Source of the DNA: Betaproteobacteria bacterium
Lineage (GTDB): Bacteria > Pseudomonadota > Gammaproteobacteria > Burkholderiales > Rhodocyclaceae
DNA: 64,000 bases
Reading direction: 5' to 3'
Assembly (NCBI GenBank): GCA_028065725.1
Contig: JAPTVL010000047.1
Span: 4,797-68,796 of the forward strand
The position numbers were made by a program, and so were the translations under genes. Of this stretch, positions 54,399 to 63,877 are shown in pieces. Each line of letters begins with the position of its first letter. Within the stretch, counting starts at the first letter, position 1. Below the pieces are notes generated by a model, which worked only from the letters and a program-made list of their open reading frames with translations, searched no databases and was not told the DNA's origin.

Positions 54399-55062
54399 TC
54401 TTCTCTCCGGCGGCCTCGATTCCGCCACGGTGCTGGCCCTGGCGCGCGAGCGCGGCTTTGCCTGCCACTGTCTGTCGCTCGATTACGGCCAGCGCCACGG
54501 CGCCGAACTGCAGGCAGCGGCGCGCGTCGCGGTGGCGCTGGGGGCTGCCGCGCATCGCGTGCTGAAACTCGATCTCGGCCAGTTGGGCGGCTCGGCACTG
54601 ACCGACAGTTCGATCGCCGTGCCGACGGCGGGTGTGCAGCCCGGCATTCCGGTGACCTACGTCCCGGCGCGCAATACCATCATGCTGTCGCTCGCCCTGG
54701 CCTGGGCCGAGGTGCTCGGCGCCCAGGACATTTTCGTCGGCGTCAATGCGGTTGATTACTCGGGCTATCCCGACTGCCGCCCGGAATTCATCAGCGCCTT
54801 CGAGACCCTGGCCAACCTGGCGACCAAGGCGGCGGTCGAAGGCAATCCGCTCAGGGTGCACGCGCCGCTGATAAAGATGAGCAAGGCGCAGATCATCGCC
54901 GAGGGCGGGCGGCTGGGGGTCGATTACGGGCTGACGGTGTCCTGTTACCAGGCGGATGCGGCAGGACGGGCCTGCGGCCTGTGCGATTCCTGTCGCCTGC
55001 GCAGCCAGGGCTTTGCCGCAGCGGGCCTGGCCGACCCCACCCGTTATGCGGGCGGCAATTGA
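54382..55062 (+). CDS. queC: 7-cyano-7-deazaguanine synthase
   Basis: QueC converts 7-carboxy-7-deazaguanine to preQ0 on the queuosine pathway. The 226-residue product has the PP-loop [13 protein letters not shown], the [13 protein letters not shown] segment, [15 protein letters not shown] and the zinc-binding Cys set [17 protein letters not shown]. The ATG at 54382 is used although the ribosome site is weak; an upstream duplicate of the start region is out of frame. No other que gene is adjacent. Confidence 0.97.
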   Translation: MKPAVVLLSGGLDSATVLALARERGFACHCLSLDYGQRHGAELQAAARVAVALGAAAHRVLKLDLGQLGGSALTDSSIAVPTAGVQPGIPVTYVPARNTIMLSLALAWAEVLGAQDIFVGVNAVDYSGYPDCRPEFISAFETLANLATKAAVEGNPLRVHAPLIKMSKAQIIAEGGRLGVDYGLTVSCYQADAAGRACGLCDSCRLRSQGFAAAGLADPTRYAGGN

Positions 55063-55111
55063 TTGCCATTATTCGAACGCAAAGAACACTGATTCCACGT
55101 CCTGGTCGTTA

Positions 55112-55135
55112 TTCTAGAATTATTGGTTCTACAAA
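55112..55135 (+). promoter_or_regulatory. ATTCTAGAAT-type palindrome before the YedE gene
   Basis: A 10-bp palindrome at 55111-55120 lies in an AT-rich stretch followed by TATTGGTTCTA, about 50 bp before the start. It may be part of a promoter or operator of the sulfur-transport gene. It is weak evidence from composition and symmetry only. Confidence 0.3.
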
Positions 55136-55168
55136 GAGTTAGCCACGGCGAGGGCTTCGGAGGAGTTC

Positions 55169-56269
55169 ATGGAATTCACGATTCATTTGCAGATTCTGGG
55201 CATGGTCTTCATTACCGGAATCATCATGGGCGCGGTCGCCAACAAAACCAACTTTTGCACCATGGGCGCCGTTTCCGACTGGGTGAACATGGGCGACACC
55301 GGGCGCCTGCGGGCCTGGATGCTGGCGATCGCCGTAGCGACACTCGGCGTCGTGGCGCTCGAAGCCACGGGCAAGGCGACGATCGGCACCGGCACCTTCC
55401 CGCCCTACCGGACGCCCAACCTGGCCTGGTTGCGCTATGTACTGGGCGGGCTGATGTTTGGCGTCGGCATGACGCTGGCGTCGGGCTGCGGCAACAAGAC
55501 CCTGGTGCGCATCGGCGGCGGCAACCTGAAATCGGTGGTGGTGCTGGCGATCGCCTCGGTCTGTGCCTATGCCATGTTGTGGACCAACTTCTACGACACG
55601 GTATTCGGCAGCATGATGTCGGCCACCACGATCAACCTGGCCGCTGCCGGCAAGGCCAGCCAGGCCTTGGGGGATCTGACCGGACTGGGCAATACGGCTT
55701 TCGGAGCGATCCTGGCCGTTGCGCTGCTTGTTTTTGTTTTCTCCTCGCGCGACTTTCGCGGCAGTTCCGACCATATCCTCGGCGGCGCCGTGATCGGCCT
55801 GGCCGTGATCTTCGGCTGGTATGTCACTGGCGGTTCGATGGGCATGGCTTGGAAGGAGTTCGCCGACTTTGCCGACGTCAAGCCGCTGCGGGTCGAGACC
55901 CAGTCCTTCACCTTCATGAGTCCGATGGGTGATCTGGCCCGTTATGTGATGAATCCTGCCGATACCTCGCTGATCAACTTTGGCATCATGGCGCTGGCTG
56001 GAGTGATTCTCGGGTCTTTGCTTTATTCCCTGATTACTCGCAGTTTTCGCATCGAGTGGTTCGTCAATGGTGGCGACTTCGCCAATCACGCCGTCGGCGC
56101 CGTGCTGATGGGCATTGGCGGCGTCCTGTCCATGGGCTGTACCATCGGCCAGGGGATTACCGGGGTTTCGACGCTGGCCCTGGGATCGGTGTTGACCTTG
56201 ATCTCGATCGTGGCAGGTGCCGCCGCCATGATGAAGTATCAGTACTGGCGCATGATGCAGGAAGCCTGA
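55169..56269 (+). CDS. yedE: YeeE/YedE-family sulfur-compound transporter (TsuA-like)
   Basis: The 366-residue membrane protein has about nine helices and the three Cys motifs of the thiosulfate channel TsuA/YeeE: NKTNFCTMGAVSDW, LASGCGNKTLVR and LSMGCTIGQGITG. These conserved Cys relay thiosulfate-type sulfur across the inner membrane. The start MEFTIHLQILGMVFITGIIM fits a membrane protein; GGAG lies before the ATG. No TusA-like small protein follows. With SQR and rhodanese it supports sulfur uptake or export. Confidence 0.94.
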   Translation: MEFTIHLQILGMVFITGIIMGAVANKTNFCTMGAVSDWVNMGDTGRLRAWMLAIAVATLGVVALEATGKATIGTGTFPPYRTPNLAWLRYVLGGLMFGVGMTLASGCGNKTLVRIGGGNLKSVVVLAIASVCAYAMLWTNFYDTVFGSMMSATTINLAAAGKASQALGDLTGLGNTAFGAILAVALLVFVFSSRDFRGSSDHILGGAVIGLAVIFGWYVTGGSMGMAWKEFADFADVKPLRVETQSFTFMSPMGDLARYVMNPADTSLINFGIMALAGVILGSLLYSLITRSFRIEWFVNGGDFANHAVGAVLMGIGGVLSMGCTIGQGITGVSTLALGSVLTLISIVAGAAAMMKYQYWRMMQEA

Positions 56270-56329
56270 TCGCGGCAGGGTCAGGCTGGGCGTCTGCTTG
56301 CCTGTCGAAAAATCCCTGACAATTCCCGA

Positions 56330-56359
56330 TTGACAGGCACTTCGACGATTGGTTAGAAT
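56330..56359 (+). promoter_or_regulatory. Sigma70 promoter of rplM-rpsI
   Basis: TTGACA (56330-56335) and TAGAAT (56354-56359) are separated by 18 bp, close to consensus, about 84 bp before rplM. The leader between them and the start likely holds the ribosomal-protein regulatory region. Confidence 0.75.
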
Positions 56360-56442
56360 GCTCGGCTTTCCGAGAAGCGCATGGGCTGAATCCATCCCTT
56401 GCTGCGCCGTCCGGGTTATCGAAGCACGCAAGGAACACGAGA

Positions 56443-56871
56443 ATGAAAACATTTTCCGCCAAGCCGCATGAGGTTCAGCACGACTGGGTTGTCGTCGATG
56501 CCACGGACAAGGTACTGGGTCGCCTGGCGGCCGTGATCGCACACCGTCTGCGTGGCAAGCACAAGGCCATCTATACGCCGCACGTCGATACCGGCGATTA
56601 CATCGTCGTGGTCAACGTCGAAAAGCTGCGCGTCACCGGCAACAAGGCCGAGGACAAGAAATACTATCGCCACACCGGCTATCCGGGCGGCATCAACGAA
56701 ACCAACTTCACCAAGCTGCAGCAGCGTTTTCCGGGTCGCATCCTAGAAAAGGCCGTCAAGGGCATGCTGCCCAAGGGCCCGCTGGGCTATGCGATGTTGA
56801 AGAAGATGAAGTGCTACGCCGGCGCCGCCCATCCGCACGCCGCCCAGCAGCCCAAGTCACTCGACATCTGA
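56443..56871 (+). CDS. rplM: 50S ribosomal protein L13
   Basis: L13 is an early-assembly protein of the large subunit. The 142-residue product starts [20 protein letters not shown] and contains the conserved [33 protein letters not shown], and [32 protein letters not shown] precedes the ATG. It is followed by rpsI after 24 bp, the universal pair. Confidence 0.99.
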   Translation: MKTFSAKPHEVQHDWVVVDATDKVLGRLAAVIAHRLRGKHKAIYTPHVDTGDYIVVVNVEKLRVTGNKAEDKKYYRHTGYPGGINETNFTKLQQRFPGRILEKAVKGMLPKGPLGYAMLKKMKCYAGAAHPHAAQQPKSLDI

Positions 56872-56895
56872 GCGCTGGAAATCTAAGGAGTTTTC

Positions 56896-57288
56896 ATGGC
56901 AGTCACCCAATATTATGGTACCGGTCGCCGCAAGACGGCCATTGCCCGCGTGTTCCTGCGTACCGGCAGCGGCAAGTTCGTGGTCAACGACAAGCCGGTC
57001 GATGAGTTCTTCTCGCGCGAAACTGGCCGCATGGTCGTGCGTCAGCCGCTGGAACTGACCCAGCACACCAGCACTTTCGATATTCTGGTGAATGTCGAAG
57101 GCGGCGGCGAGTCCGGCCAGGCAGGTGCCGTGCGTCACGGAATCACCCGCGCCCTGATCGAGTACGACGCGACCCTGAAACCCGCGCTGTCGAATGCCGG
57201 TTTCGTGACCCGCGATGCACGCGAAGTCGAGCGCAAGAAGGTCGGCTTCCGCAAGGCGCGCCGGCGCAAGCAGTTCTCGAAGCGGTAA
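56896..57288 (+). CDS. rpsI: 30S ribosomal protein S9
   Basis: S9 contacts the P-site tRNA through its C-terminal tail. The 130-residue product has [17 protein letters not shown], the [20 protein letters not shown] segment and the diagnostic KQFSKR end. AAGGAG precedes the ATG. A strong intrinsic terminator follows, closing the rplM-rpsI operon. Confidence 0.99.
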   Translation: MAVTQYYGTGRRKTAIARVFLRTGSGKFVVNDKPVDEFFSRETGRMVVRQPLELTQHTSTFDILVNVEGGGESGQAGAVRHGITRALIEYDATLKPALSNAGFVTRDAREVERKKVGFRKARRRKQFSKR

Positions 57289-57315
57289 GCTGCAGCAGGG
57301 CTATTTCCGTTGCGC

Positions 57316-57342
57316 AAAAAGCCGCCCTTGGGCGGCTTTTTT
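57316..57342 (+). terminator. Intrinsic terminator after rpsI
   Basis: AAAAAGCCGCCC-TTG-GGCGGCTTTTTT is a perfect hairpin with a T-run, 28 bp after the rpsI stop; it can also act on the minus strand. Confidence 0.93.
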
Positions 57343-57395
57343 ATTCCTGACGGACTTACGGGTTACCATTAATCATCGGCTGCAAGGAGTTTGGC

Positions 57396-58433
57396 ATGAT
57401 CAAGGCAGGTATTGTTGGTGGTACCGGGTACACCGGCGTGGAATTGCTGCGCTTGCTGGCGCAGCACCCCAGCGTCGAACTGACTGCAATCACGTCTCGC
57501 GGCGAGGCCGGGACCTTGGTTGCCGACATGTTTCCCAGCCTGCGCGGCGCCGTGAGCCTGAAGTTCAGCGATCCCAAGGATGCGCCGCTGCACGACTGCG
57601 ACGTGGTGTTTTTCGCCACACCCAATGGCATCGCCATGCAACAGGCCGCCAACCTGCTTGACGCGGGGGTGAGAGTCATCGACCTGGCAGCCGATTTCCG
57701 CATCAAGGACATTCCCTTGTGGGAGCAGTGGTACGGCATGAGTCACGCCAGCCCGGGACTGGTTGCCGAGGCGGTGTATGGTTTGCCCGAAGTGAATCGT
57801 GAGCAGATTCGCAGCGCCAGGCTGGTCGCTAATCCGGGTTGTTACCCGACGGCGACGCAACTGGGCTTCCTGCCTTTGGTCGAGTCCGGCTGTGTTGACC
57901 TGACGCACCTGATTGCAGACGCGAAATCGGGCGTGTCCGGCGCCGGACGCAAGGCCGAAATCGGCACGCTGTTTTCCGAGGCGTCGGACAATTTCAAGGC
58001 CTACGGCGTACCGGGCCATCGTCACCTGCCCGAGATTCGGCAGGGTCTGGCCACTGCATCCGGTCTGGGCACGGACAGGATCGGCCTGACCTTCGTGCCG
58101 CACCTGACACCGATGATTCGCGGCATCCATGCCACGCTGTACGCACGCATCACGCGCGAAGAGGATTTCCAGGCCCTGTTCGAGCAGCGTTATGCGACCG
58201 AGCCCTTTGTCGATGTGCTGCCGTCGAAATCCCATCCCGAAACGCGTTCGGTGCGTGCCGCGAATACCTGCCGGATCGCCGTGCATCGGCCCCAGGGCGG
58301 CGATACGCTGGTGGTTCTCTCGGTGATCGACAATCTGGTCAAAGGGGCGGCAGGGCAGGCGGTACAGAACATGAACCTGATGTTTGGTCTGGACGAATGT
58401 TCGGGTCTTTCGCAAGTTCCCGTCTTGCCCTGA
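57396..58433 (+). CDS. argC: N-acetyl-gamma-glutamyl-phosphate reductase
   Basis: ArgC reduces N-acetylglutamyl phosphate in arginine synthesis. The 345-residue product has the NADP fold start [19 protein letters not shown], the catalytic Cys in [14 protein letters not shown], the [11 protein letters not shown] loop and the catalytic His region [17 protein letters not shown] precedes the ATG. Its stop overlaps the next start (TGATG). Confidence 0.98.
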   Translation: MIKAGIVGGTGYTGVELLRLLAQHPSVELTAITSRGEAGTLVADMFPSLRGAVSLKFSDPKDAPLHDCDVVFFATPNGIAMQQAANLLDAGVRVIDLAADFRIKDIPLWEQWYGMSHASPGLVAEAVYGLPEVNREQIRSARLVANPGCYPTATQLGFLPLVESGCVDLTHLIADAKSGVSGAGRKAEIGTLFSEASDNFKAYGVPGHRHLPEIRQGLATASGLGTDRIGLTFVPHLTPMIRGIHATLYARITREEDFQALFEQRYATEPFVDVLPSKSHPETRSVRAANTCRIAVHRPQGGDTLVVLSVIDNLVKGAAGQAVQNMNLMFGLDECSGLSQVPVLP

Positions 58434-59164
58434 TGCTGAGGCGGCTGCGCAGCCGCTTCGGCATTTCGGCGCCGCGCGTTGCGGTACGGACCCATCTGCC
58501 ATGGCACTGGCGGGCGTTGTCGGTCGTCGTGCTCGCCGCAGTCGGACTGGCGATACTGGTCTGGATTTATGATGCCGGCCAGCGACTTGCAGGCTTTCAC
58601 CAAGGCGCCAGCGAGCACGAAATCGCCGGAATGCGCGATCGCATTGCGCAGCTGGAGGCCGATTTGGAGAGCGCGCGCAAGGTGGCAAACGCCAGCGAAA
58701 GCCGTCTGCAGATCGAGAGTACTTCGCAAGAGAGGTTGACCGCCCAGATCCGGACTTTGGCAGAGGAAAACACCCTGCTCAAGGCCGATCTGGCCACCTT
58801 CGAAAGTCTGGCGGGCGGGGAAGTTGTCAGTTCCGGGCTGGCAATCAGCCGGCTGCAGATTCTCCCGGCAGGCGACGGTCAATATCGCTATCGCCTCCTG
58901 CTGGCGCAGACCGGCGAAAAAAAGGATAAGGAATTCAATGGCATGATCCAGTTGATCGCCACTGTGCAACGGGGTACGGAGACTGCTATGATGCAGTTCC
59001 CTGCCGCCGGAGAACCTGTCGCCAGCCAGTATAAGGTCAACTTTCGGCATTTTCGGCGCCTGGAAGGTACATTCATGGTCCCTGGCGAGGCGAAAATTCA
59101 GCGTGTCGAGGCGCGCTTGATCCAGGACGGCGTAGTCAAGGCAAGTCAAAGCGCCACGCTTTGA
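58433..59164 (+). CDS. Membrane-anchored coiled-coil protein (DUF6776-like)
   Basis: The 243-residue product has a basic N-terminus, one membrane helix (WRALSVVVLAAVGLAILVWI, about 23-42), a coiled coil (about 60-125; HEIAGMRDRIAQLEADLESA) and a C-terminal domain of beta pattern (YRYRLLLAQTG, NFRHFRRLEGTFMVPG). It resembles a beta-proteobacterial family of unknown function found next to bactofilin genes. The ATG at 58433 overlaps the argC stop; an upstream in-frame ATG at 58397 lies within argC. It may interact with the bactofilin encoded next, 44 bp on. Confidence 0.85.
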   Translation: MLRRLRSRFGISAPRVAVRTHLPWHWRALSVVVLAAVGLAILVWIYDAGQRLAGFHQGASEHEIAGMRDRIAQLEADLESARKVANASESRLQIESTSQERLTAQIRTLAEENTLLKADLATFESLAGGEVVSSGLAISRLQILPAGDGQYRYRLLLAQTGEKKDKEFNGMIQLIATVQRGTETAMMQFPAAGEPVASQYKVNFRHFRRLEGTFMVPGEAKIQRVEARLIQDGVVKASQSATL

Positions 59165-59208
59165 GAGCGATGGCGGTGGCATAGATAGCTGGCAAGGAGA
59201 CTTTCAAC

Positions 59209-59610
59209 ATGTTTGGCAAAAAAACCAACAAACCACAGGGCCGGATCGACAGCCTGATCGGCGCCGGCACTTCACTGGAAGGTGATGTCACCTTCAGCGG
59301 CGGGCTGCGTGTCGACGGTGAAATCAAGGGCAACGTGCGCAGCGCCGACGGACAGCCGGCTACCCTGGTGATCAGCGAGCATGCGCGGATCGAGGGCGAA
59401 ATCTCGGTTTCCCATCTGGTGATCAACGGAACGGTGATCGGGCCGGTGCATTCGAGCGACTTCGTGGAACTTCAGACGCGCGCCCGGGTCACCGGGGATG
59501 TCGAGTACAGCACGATCGAGATGCATCTCGGCGCCGTAGTGCAGGGGCGTCTGGTGCATCAGGGTCTGCCGGCCAAGGCTGTCGAGCTCAAGCTGGCCGC
59601 CAGTAATTGA
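59209..59610 (+). CDS. Bactofilin
   Basis: Bactofilins polymerise into membrane-associated filaments that position cell-wall or envelope machinery. The 133-residue product has a short N-terminal tail (MFGKKTNKPQGRIDSLIGAG) and a right-handed beta-helix of repeating turns (LRVDGEIKGNVRSADG, ISEHARIEGEISVSHLVING, TRARVTGDVEYSTIEMHLGA). Length and pattern are typical. It lies downstream of the coiled-coil membrane protein, a plausible partner. Confidence 0.96.
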   Translation: MFGKKTNKPQGRIDSLIGAGTSLEGDVTFSGGLRVDGEIKGNVRSADGQPATLVISEHARIEGEISVSHLVINGTVIGPVHSSDFVELQTRARVTGDVEYSTIEMHLGAVVQGRLVHQGLPAKAVELKLAASN

Positions 59611-59651
59611 TTTTTTGTCCCATTGAATTCATAATTAGTGGACTTATTTGG

Positions 59652-59657
59652 TATACT
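59652..59657 (+). promoter_or_regulatory. Candidate -10 element upstream of erpA
   Basis: TATACT lies 26 bp before the erpA start in an AT-rich stretch. A good -35 hexamer at proper spacing is not obvious. An IscR-type site was looked for but not convincingly found. Confidence 0.35.
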
Positions 59658-59682
59658 ATTATCGAACCCCTAGGAGAGCCTC

Positions 59683-60033
59683 ATGAACGCAGTCACCGAA
59701 ATGCCGGCACCGTTGAACTTCACCGACAACGCGGCAAGCAAAGTCAAGGAACTCATCGCCGAAGAGGGCAACCCGGAGCTCAAACTGCGCGTCTTTGTGA
59801 CCGGCGGCGGTTGTTCGGGTTTCCAGTACGGCTTCACCTTCGATGAAGTGACCAACGACGACGACACCGTGATGGAAAAGAACGGGGTGTCCCTGCTGAT
59901 CGATCCGATGAGCTACCAGTACTTGGTCGGCGCGGAAATCGATTATTCGGAGGGGCTTGAAGGCTCGCAGTTCGTGATCAAGAATCCGAATGCCCAGTCG
60001 ACCTGCGGCTGCGGATCATCCTTCTCCGCCTGA
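59683..60033 (+). CDS. erpA: Iron-sulfur cluster insertion protein ErpA
   Basis: ErpA is an A-type carrier that delivers [Fe-S] clusters, for example to isoprenoid and quinone pathway enzymes. The 116-residue product has the three conserved Cys: [11 protein letters not shown] and the C-terminal [11 protein letters not shown]. The [17 protein letters not shown] start is typical. AGGAGAG precedes the ATG, and a clear intrinsic terminator follows. Confidence 0.97.
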   Translation: MNAVTEMPAPLNFTDNAASKVKELIAEEGNPELKLRVFVTGGGCSGFQYGFTFDEVTNDDDTVMEKNGVSLLIDPMSYQYLVGAEIDYSEGLEGSQFVIKNPNAQSTCGCGSSFSA

Positions 60034-60057
60034 TTCGGGTTTCGTAGTCAAGGAAAG

Positions 60058-60087
60058 GCGCGGGCCGTGGGCTCCGCGCTTTTTTTC
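60058..60087 (+). terminator. Intrinsic terminator after erpA
   Basis: GCGCGGGCC-GTG-GGCTCCGCGC followed by seven T forms a hairpin with one bulge, between erpA and the convergent anmK. Confidence 0.88.
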
Positions 60088-60095
60088 AGGCAGAA

Positions 60096-61196
60096 TCAGC
60101 GCGGGTAGATCGCGCCCAGAATCCGCGGTCCGCGGGCACCGGTGACTTCCGGCAGGTTGCCCGTTTCGCCACGCAGGGTGCGCCACGCCAGCCAGGCAAA
60201 AGCCACCGCCTCGACCCAGTCGGCCGGTTGTCCCAAAGAGTCGGTGCTGGCGACACGGCAGTTCTTCGCATGGTTTTGCAATCGCGCCATCAGAGCCTGA
60301 TTGCGCGCACCGCCGCCGCAGACGAAAAGCTCCCCGGGGTCGCCACACCAGCGGGCGACAGCTTCAAACGCGGATACGGCGGTCAATTCGAGCAGGGTCG
60401 CCTGGACGTCCTCGGGACGTTCGCCGCCTGCCAGCTGGCGCTCCAGCCAGGGTAGGTTGAACTCGTCGCGTCCGCAGCTCTTCGGCGGACTGGCGCCGAA
60501 GAAACGGTCGGCAAGCAGGCGCTGCAGCAGATTCGGCAGGATTTGGCCCTGGCTCGCCCAGGCTCCCGCAGCGTCATAACGCAGTTGCTTGTGGCGTTCT
60601 ATCCAGGCGTCCATCAGCAGATTGCCGGGACCGCAGTCGAAGCCCCGTACCGGGCGCCCGGGGTTCAGGTCGGTCAGGTTGGCGATACCGCCGATATTGA
60701 GGATGACCCGGTGTAATTCTGCATCGCCAAATACATCGGCATGAAACGCGGGCACCAGGGGTGCGCCCTGCCCGCCGGCAGCGATGTCGCGGCTGCGGAA
60801 ATCGGCCACGACGGTGATTCCGGTAAGTTCGGCGAGCAGCGCGGGATTGTTCAGTTGCACACTGTAGCCGGCAGCGGGCTGATGCCGGATGGTTTGCCCG
60901 TGGCAGCCGATGGCTGCGACTTGCGCCGCAGTTACGTTGGCGCTGGCGAGAACTTGCCCGACGGCCTCGCTGTAACACCGGGCCAGTTCGTTGGAAAACA
61001 CTGCAGCGGAATGGATTTCATCGCCTTGCGTTGTCTGCAGTTGTTGGGCTTGCTGGCGGATTGCGTCCGGATAGGGCTGCCAGAACGTGGCAAGTGTCCG
61101 CGGCCGGCTTTGGGAGAAGTCGACCAGCACGGCATCGACTCCATCCAGGCTGGTCCCCGACATGAGCCCGACCAGCAGCGGCACGGCCGACGCCAT
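60096..61196 (-). CDS. anmK: Anhydro-N-acetylmuramic acid kinase
   Basis: AnmK phosphorylates and opens 1,6-anhydroMurNAc during murein recycling. The 366-residue product has the start LLVGLMSGTSLDGVDAVLVD, the GCHGQTIRHQP segment, GGIANLTDL, FDCGPGNLLMDAW and the ATPase motif FVCGGGARNQALM. It lies 1 bp after the M23 peptidase gene on the minus strand, a common pair linking peptidoglycan cleavage and recycling. Confidence 0.97.
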   Translation of the reverse strand: MASAVPLLVGLMSGTSLDGVDAVLVDFSQSRPRTLATFWQPYPDAIRQQAQQLQTTQGDEIHSAAVFSNELARCYSEAVGQVLASANVTAAQVAAIGCHGQTIRHQPAAGYSVQLNNPALLAELTGITVVADFRSRDIAAGGQGAPLVPAFHADVFGDAELHRVILNIGGIANLTDLNPGRPVRGFDCGPGNLLMDAWIERHKQLRYDAAGAWASQGQILPNLLQRLLADRFFGASPPKSCGRDEFNLPWLERQLAGGERPEDVQATLLELTAVSAFEAVARWCGDPGELFVCGGGARNQALMARLQNHAKNCRVASTDSLGQPADWVEAVAFAWLAWRTLRGETGNLPEVTGARGPRILGAIYPR

Positions 61197-61197
61197 G

Positions 61198-62550
61198 TCA
61201 ATCGGCTTGGGCGAGGTCGAATCCGCGAATCAGGTCAATGCGGGCGAGGTGAGCGGCGGTTTGCGCCCGGAACAGGCCAAGCTGCTGTGGCATCAAAGGG
61301 GGCGCGCTGGGCAAGGCCATCGCCAGGGGGTTCTGATGCACGTCGCCGACGCGGAACTCATAATGCAGGTGCGGGCCGCTGGCCAGTCCCGTGGCGCCGA
61401 CGAAGCCGATCACGTCGCCCTGACCGACGCGATTCCCTTTGCGCAGGCCGGACGCGAAGCCCGAGAGGTGCCCGTAGAGCGTGGTGTAGTGATTCTGATG
61501 ACGAAGGATGACGACCTTGCCATAACCCCCCTGCACGCCCACATACTCGACCACACCGTCGCCCGTGGCCTTGACCCGGGTGCCGGTCGGCGCCCCATAG
61601 TCGACGCCCTTGTGCGCACGCCATTTCTTCAGGACGGGATGGAAGCGTGCCGAGGTGAAGCCGGAGGTAATGCGCGAGAATTCCAAGGGTGAGCGGAGGA
61701 AGGCCTTGCGGATGTTCTTGCCATCGGCGGTGTAGTAGCCGCCGCTGCTCTGGCTGTCGGCGGGGTCGGCGAACCATGCGGCACGGTAAGTCTTGCCGTT
61801 ATTGACGAACTCGGCGGCAAGTATACGCCCGCTGCGTACGGCGCGTCCCAGGTAGTTCGCGGATTCGTAGATGACGGCGAAGCGGTCGCCCTTGCGCAGG
61901 TCGCGGTGAAAGTCGATGTCGCCACCGAAAATATCCGCCAGCTGAGTCGCCACCGAATCCGGAATTCCTGCGGCATCGGTGGCGCCGAAAAGGGAATAGC
62001 GGATCTCGGCGGTTTTCATGACCACCTGGGTTTCCAGGGGCAGGGTTTGCTCCGCGGCGGAAAACTGATCGCCGTCGGGTCCGATCAGGCGTTCGACTAC
62101 CAGAGCCTGGTCCTTGCCGCCATTGAGCGGGAAGACCAGGGTTTGCAATTGACCCTGGGACCCCGTTCGTGCGGTCAGATTCTTGCCCGGACTGAGCTGG
62201 CGAAACAGGGCTTGGGCCGTGGAACTGCCTTTCAGGTAGGCAACCGCCGCCGGATCGTCAACACCGAGGCGCTGCAGCAATGCCATCACCGTGTCGCCGC
62301 GCTGTACCCGTTCTTCACGCAGAAAGCTCTGGTCTCTGTCATCGGCCGGGTTCAGCGAAGGCAGCGCGAGCTGCTCGACTATCTGCTGTCGCGGCATGTC
62401 AGTCGAACGGGTGTCATTCACCGTGCCAAAGGCGGCAACCATGCTGAACAGCGAAATACCGATAACGCCGAAGCCGGCCCAGAAATGCCCGGGACGCTTG
62501 AATCGGTAATCAAGGAGTTGCGCTAAAATCCCGCTCTTGTTTTTGTGCAA
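61198..62550 (-). CDS. M23 (LytM-type) murein endopeptidase, MepM-like
   Basis: The product (about 450 residues from TTG at 62550) has one N-terminal membrane helix (FWAGFGVIGISLFSMVAAFG), a LysM/OapA-like region (REERVQRGDTVMALLQRLGV), a middle beta domain and the M23 zinc domain with HKGVDYGAPTGTRVKA and GPHLHYEFRVG (HxxxD and HxH). It should cleave peptidoglycan cross-links in the periplasm. The frame is open to a TTG at 62610, but that codon is the -35 box of a good promoter (62583-62610), so the nearer TTG is favoured; the ribosome site is weak. The true start is uncertain by about 20 residues. Confidence 0.92.
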   Translation of the reverse strand: MHKNKSGILAQLLDYRFKRPGHFWAGFGVIGISLFSMVAAFGTVNDTRSTDMPRQQIVEQLALPSLNPADDRDQSFLREERVQRGDTVMALLQRLGVDDPAAVAYLKGSSTAQALFRQLSPGKNLTARTGSQGQLQTLVFPLNGGKDQALVVERLIGPDGDQFSAAEQTLPLETQVVMKTAEIRYSLFGATDAAGIPDSVATQLADIFGGDIDFHRDLRKGDRFAVIYESANYLGRAVRSGRILAAEFVNNGKTYRAAWFADPADSQSSGGYYTADGKNIRKAFLRSPLEFSRITSGFTSARFHPVLKKWRAHKGVDYGAPTGTRVKATGDGVVEYVGVQGGYGKVVILRHQNHYTTLYGHLSGFASGLRKGNRVGQGDVIGFVGATGLASGPHLHYEFRVGDVHQNPLAMALPSAPPLMPQQLGLFRAQTAAHLARIDLIRGFDLAQAD

Positions 62551-62582
62551 TTGGATGGGTGGACCGCCGAAAAAGTCGGGTG

Positions 62583-62610
62583 AGTGTAGCAAAAAACCCC
62601 CCTCCGTCAA
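62583..62610 (-). promoter_or_regulatory. Promoter of the M23 peptidase-anmK operon
   Basis: On the minus strand TTGACG (62610-62605) and TACACT (62588-62583) are 16 bp apart. Transcription would start near 62576, leaving a short leader before a TTG at 62550. The promoter lies in the 75-bp divergent gap to tyrS. Confidence 0.7.
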
Positions 62611-62625
62611 ACCGGGTTAATCATC

Positions 62626-63813
62626 ATGGTCGATATCGACTCCCAACTGGCGCTGATCAAGCGTGGCGCCGACGAACTGCTGATCGAAGCCGAACTCGTC
62701 GAAAAGCTGAAGTCCGGCCGGCCCTTGCGCGTCAAGGCCGGCTTCGACCCGACCGCGCCGGACCTGCATCTCGGGCATACCGTGTTGATCAACAAGCTGA
62801 GGCATTTCCAGGATCTCGGCCATCATGTTATGTTCCTGATCGGCGACTTCACCGGGATGATCGGCGACCCGAGCGGCAAGAACGCGACCCGGCCGCCACT
62901 GTCGCGCGAGCAGATTCTGGAAAACGCGGATACCTATCGGGAACAGGTGTTCAAGATCCTCGATCCGGTGAAGACCGAGGTTTGCTTCAACTCGACCTGG
63001 TTCGAGCCACTTGGTGCCGCCGGTATGATCAAGCTCGCTGCGCGCCATACGGTGGCGCGCATGCTGGAACGCGATGACTTTTCCAAGCGCTACGCCAGCG
63101 GCCAGCCGATCGCCATTCACGAGTTCCTTTATCCGCTGTGCCAGGGCTACGACTCGGTCGCGATGAAGGCGGACGTCGAACTGGGCGGTACCGACCAGAA
63201 GTTCAACCTGCTGGTCGGCCGCGAACTGCAGAAGCACTATGGCCAGGCGCCGCAATGCGTGCTGATGATGCCGCTGCTGGAAGGCCTGGACGGCGTCAAC
63301 AAGATGTCCAAATCCCTTGGCAATTACATCGGGATTGCCGAGCCGCCCACCGAAATTTTCGGCAAGCTGATGTCGGTTTCGGATGAACTGATGTGGCGCT
63401 ACTACGACTTGCTGTCATTTCGCGCCAACGAGGAAATCGCCCGTTTCAAGCGCGAAGTGGCCGATGGGCGCAATCCGCGCGACATCAAGGTATTGCTGGC
63501 ACAGGAAATCGTGGCGCGGTTTCACTCTGCCGGAGATGCCGAGGCGGCTCTGACGGAGTTCGAGGCCCGTTTTCAGCGGGGCGTCTTGCCCGATGACATG
63601 CCCGAGATCAGCGTTGCGGCGGGTCCGATCGCGCAGGTGCTCAAGGCCGCGGGACTGACGCCCAGTACATCCGATGCGCTGCGCATGATCGATGGCGGCG
63701 GGGTTCGAATCGACGGCGAGAAAGTCGGCGATCGCAACACGGCACTGAGTGCCGGGGCTTGCGTTGTGCTTCAGGTCGGCAAGCGAAAGTTCGCTCGCGT
63801 GACTCTTGTTTGA
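62626..63813 (+). CDS. tyrS: Tyrosyl-tRNA synthetase (TyrZ-type)
   Basis: TyrS charges tRNA-Tyr. The 395-residue product has the class I signatures HLGHTVL (HIGH-like, after [11 protein letters not shown]) and KMSKSLGN (KMSKS), the [14 protein letters not shown] loop and a C-terminal S4 RNA-binding domain ([20 protein letters not shown]). The HLGHT/KMSKS type is the longer subfamily rather than E. coli TyrS. It is divergent from the M23 gene and is followed directly by an rrn promoter. Confidence 0.98.
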   Translation: MVDIDSQLALIKRGADELLIEAELVEKLKSGRPLRVKAGFDPTAPDLHLGHTVLINKLRHFQDLGHHVMFLIGDFTGMIGDPSGKNATRPPLSREQILENADTYREQVFKILDPVKTEVCFNSTWFEPLGAAGMIKLAARHTVARMLERDDFSKRYASGQPIAIHEFLYPLCQGYDSVAMKADVELGGTDQKFNLLVGRELQKHYGQAPQCVLMMPLLEGLDGVNKMSKSLGNYIGIAEPPTEIFGKLMSVSDELMWRYYDLLSFRANEEIARFKREVADGRNPRDIKVLLAQEIVARFHSAGDAEAALTEFEARFQRGVLPDDMPEISVAAGPIAQVLKAAGLTPSTSDALRMIDGGGVRIDGEKVGDRNTALSAGACVVLQVGKRKFARVTLV

Positions 63814-63842
63814 GATTCATCGAAAAATTTTCGCTGAAGGTG

Positions 63843-63870
63843 TTGACCAACCAAATTCGGTCCGTATAAT
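63843..63870 (+). promoter_or_regulatory. rRNA operon promoter
   Basis: TTGACC (63843-63848) and a perfect TATAAT (63865-63870) with a 16-bp spacer lie 30 bp after tyrS, followed by GCGCCCC, typical of the GC-rich discriminator of stringently controlled rrn promoters. Confidence 0.88.
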
Positions 63871-63877
63871 GCGCCCC

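Noticed and set aside
59611..59682. IscR-binding site upstream of erpA
   Set aside because: AT-rich sequence has some similarity, but the half-sites do not align to the type 1 or type 2 consensus well enough.
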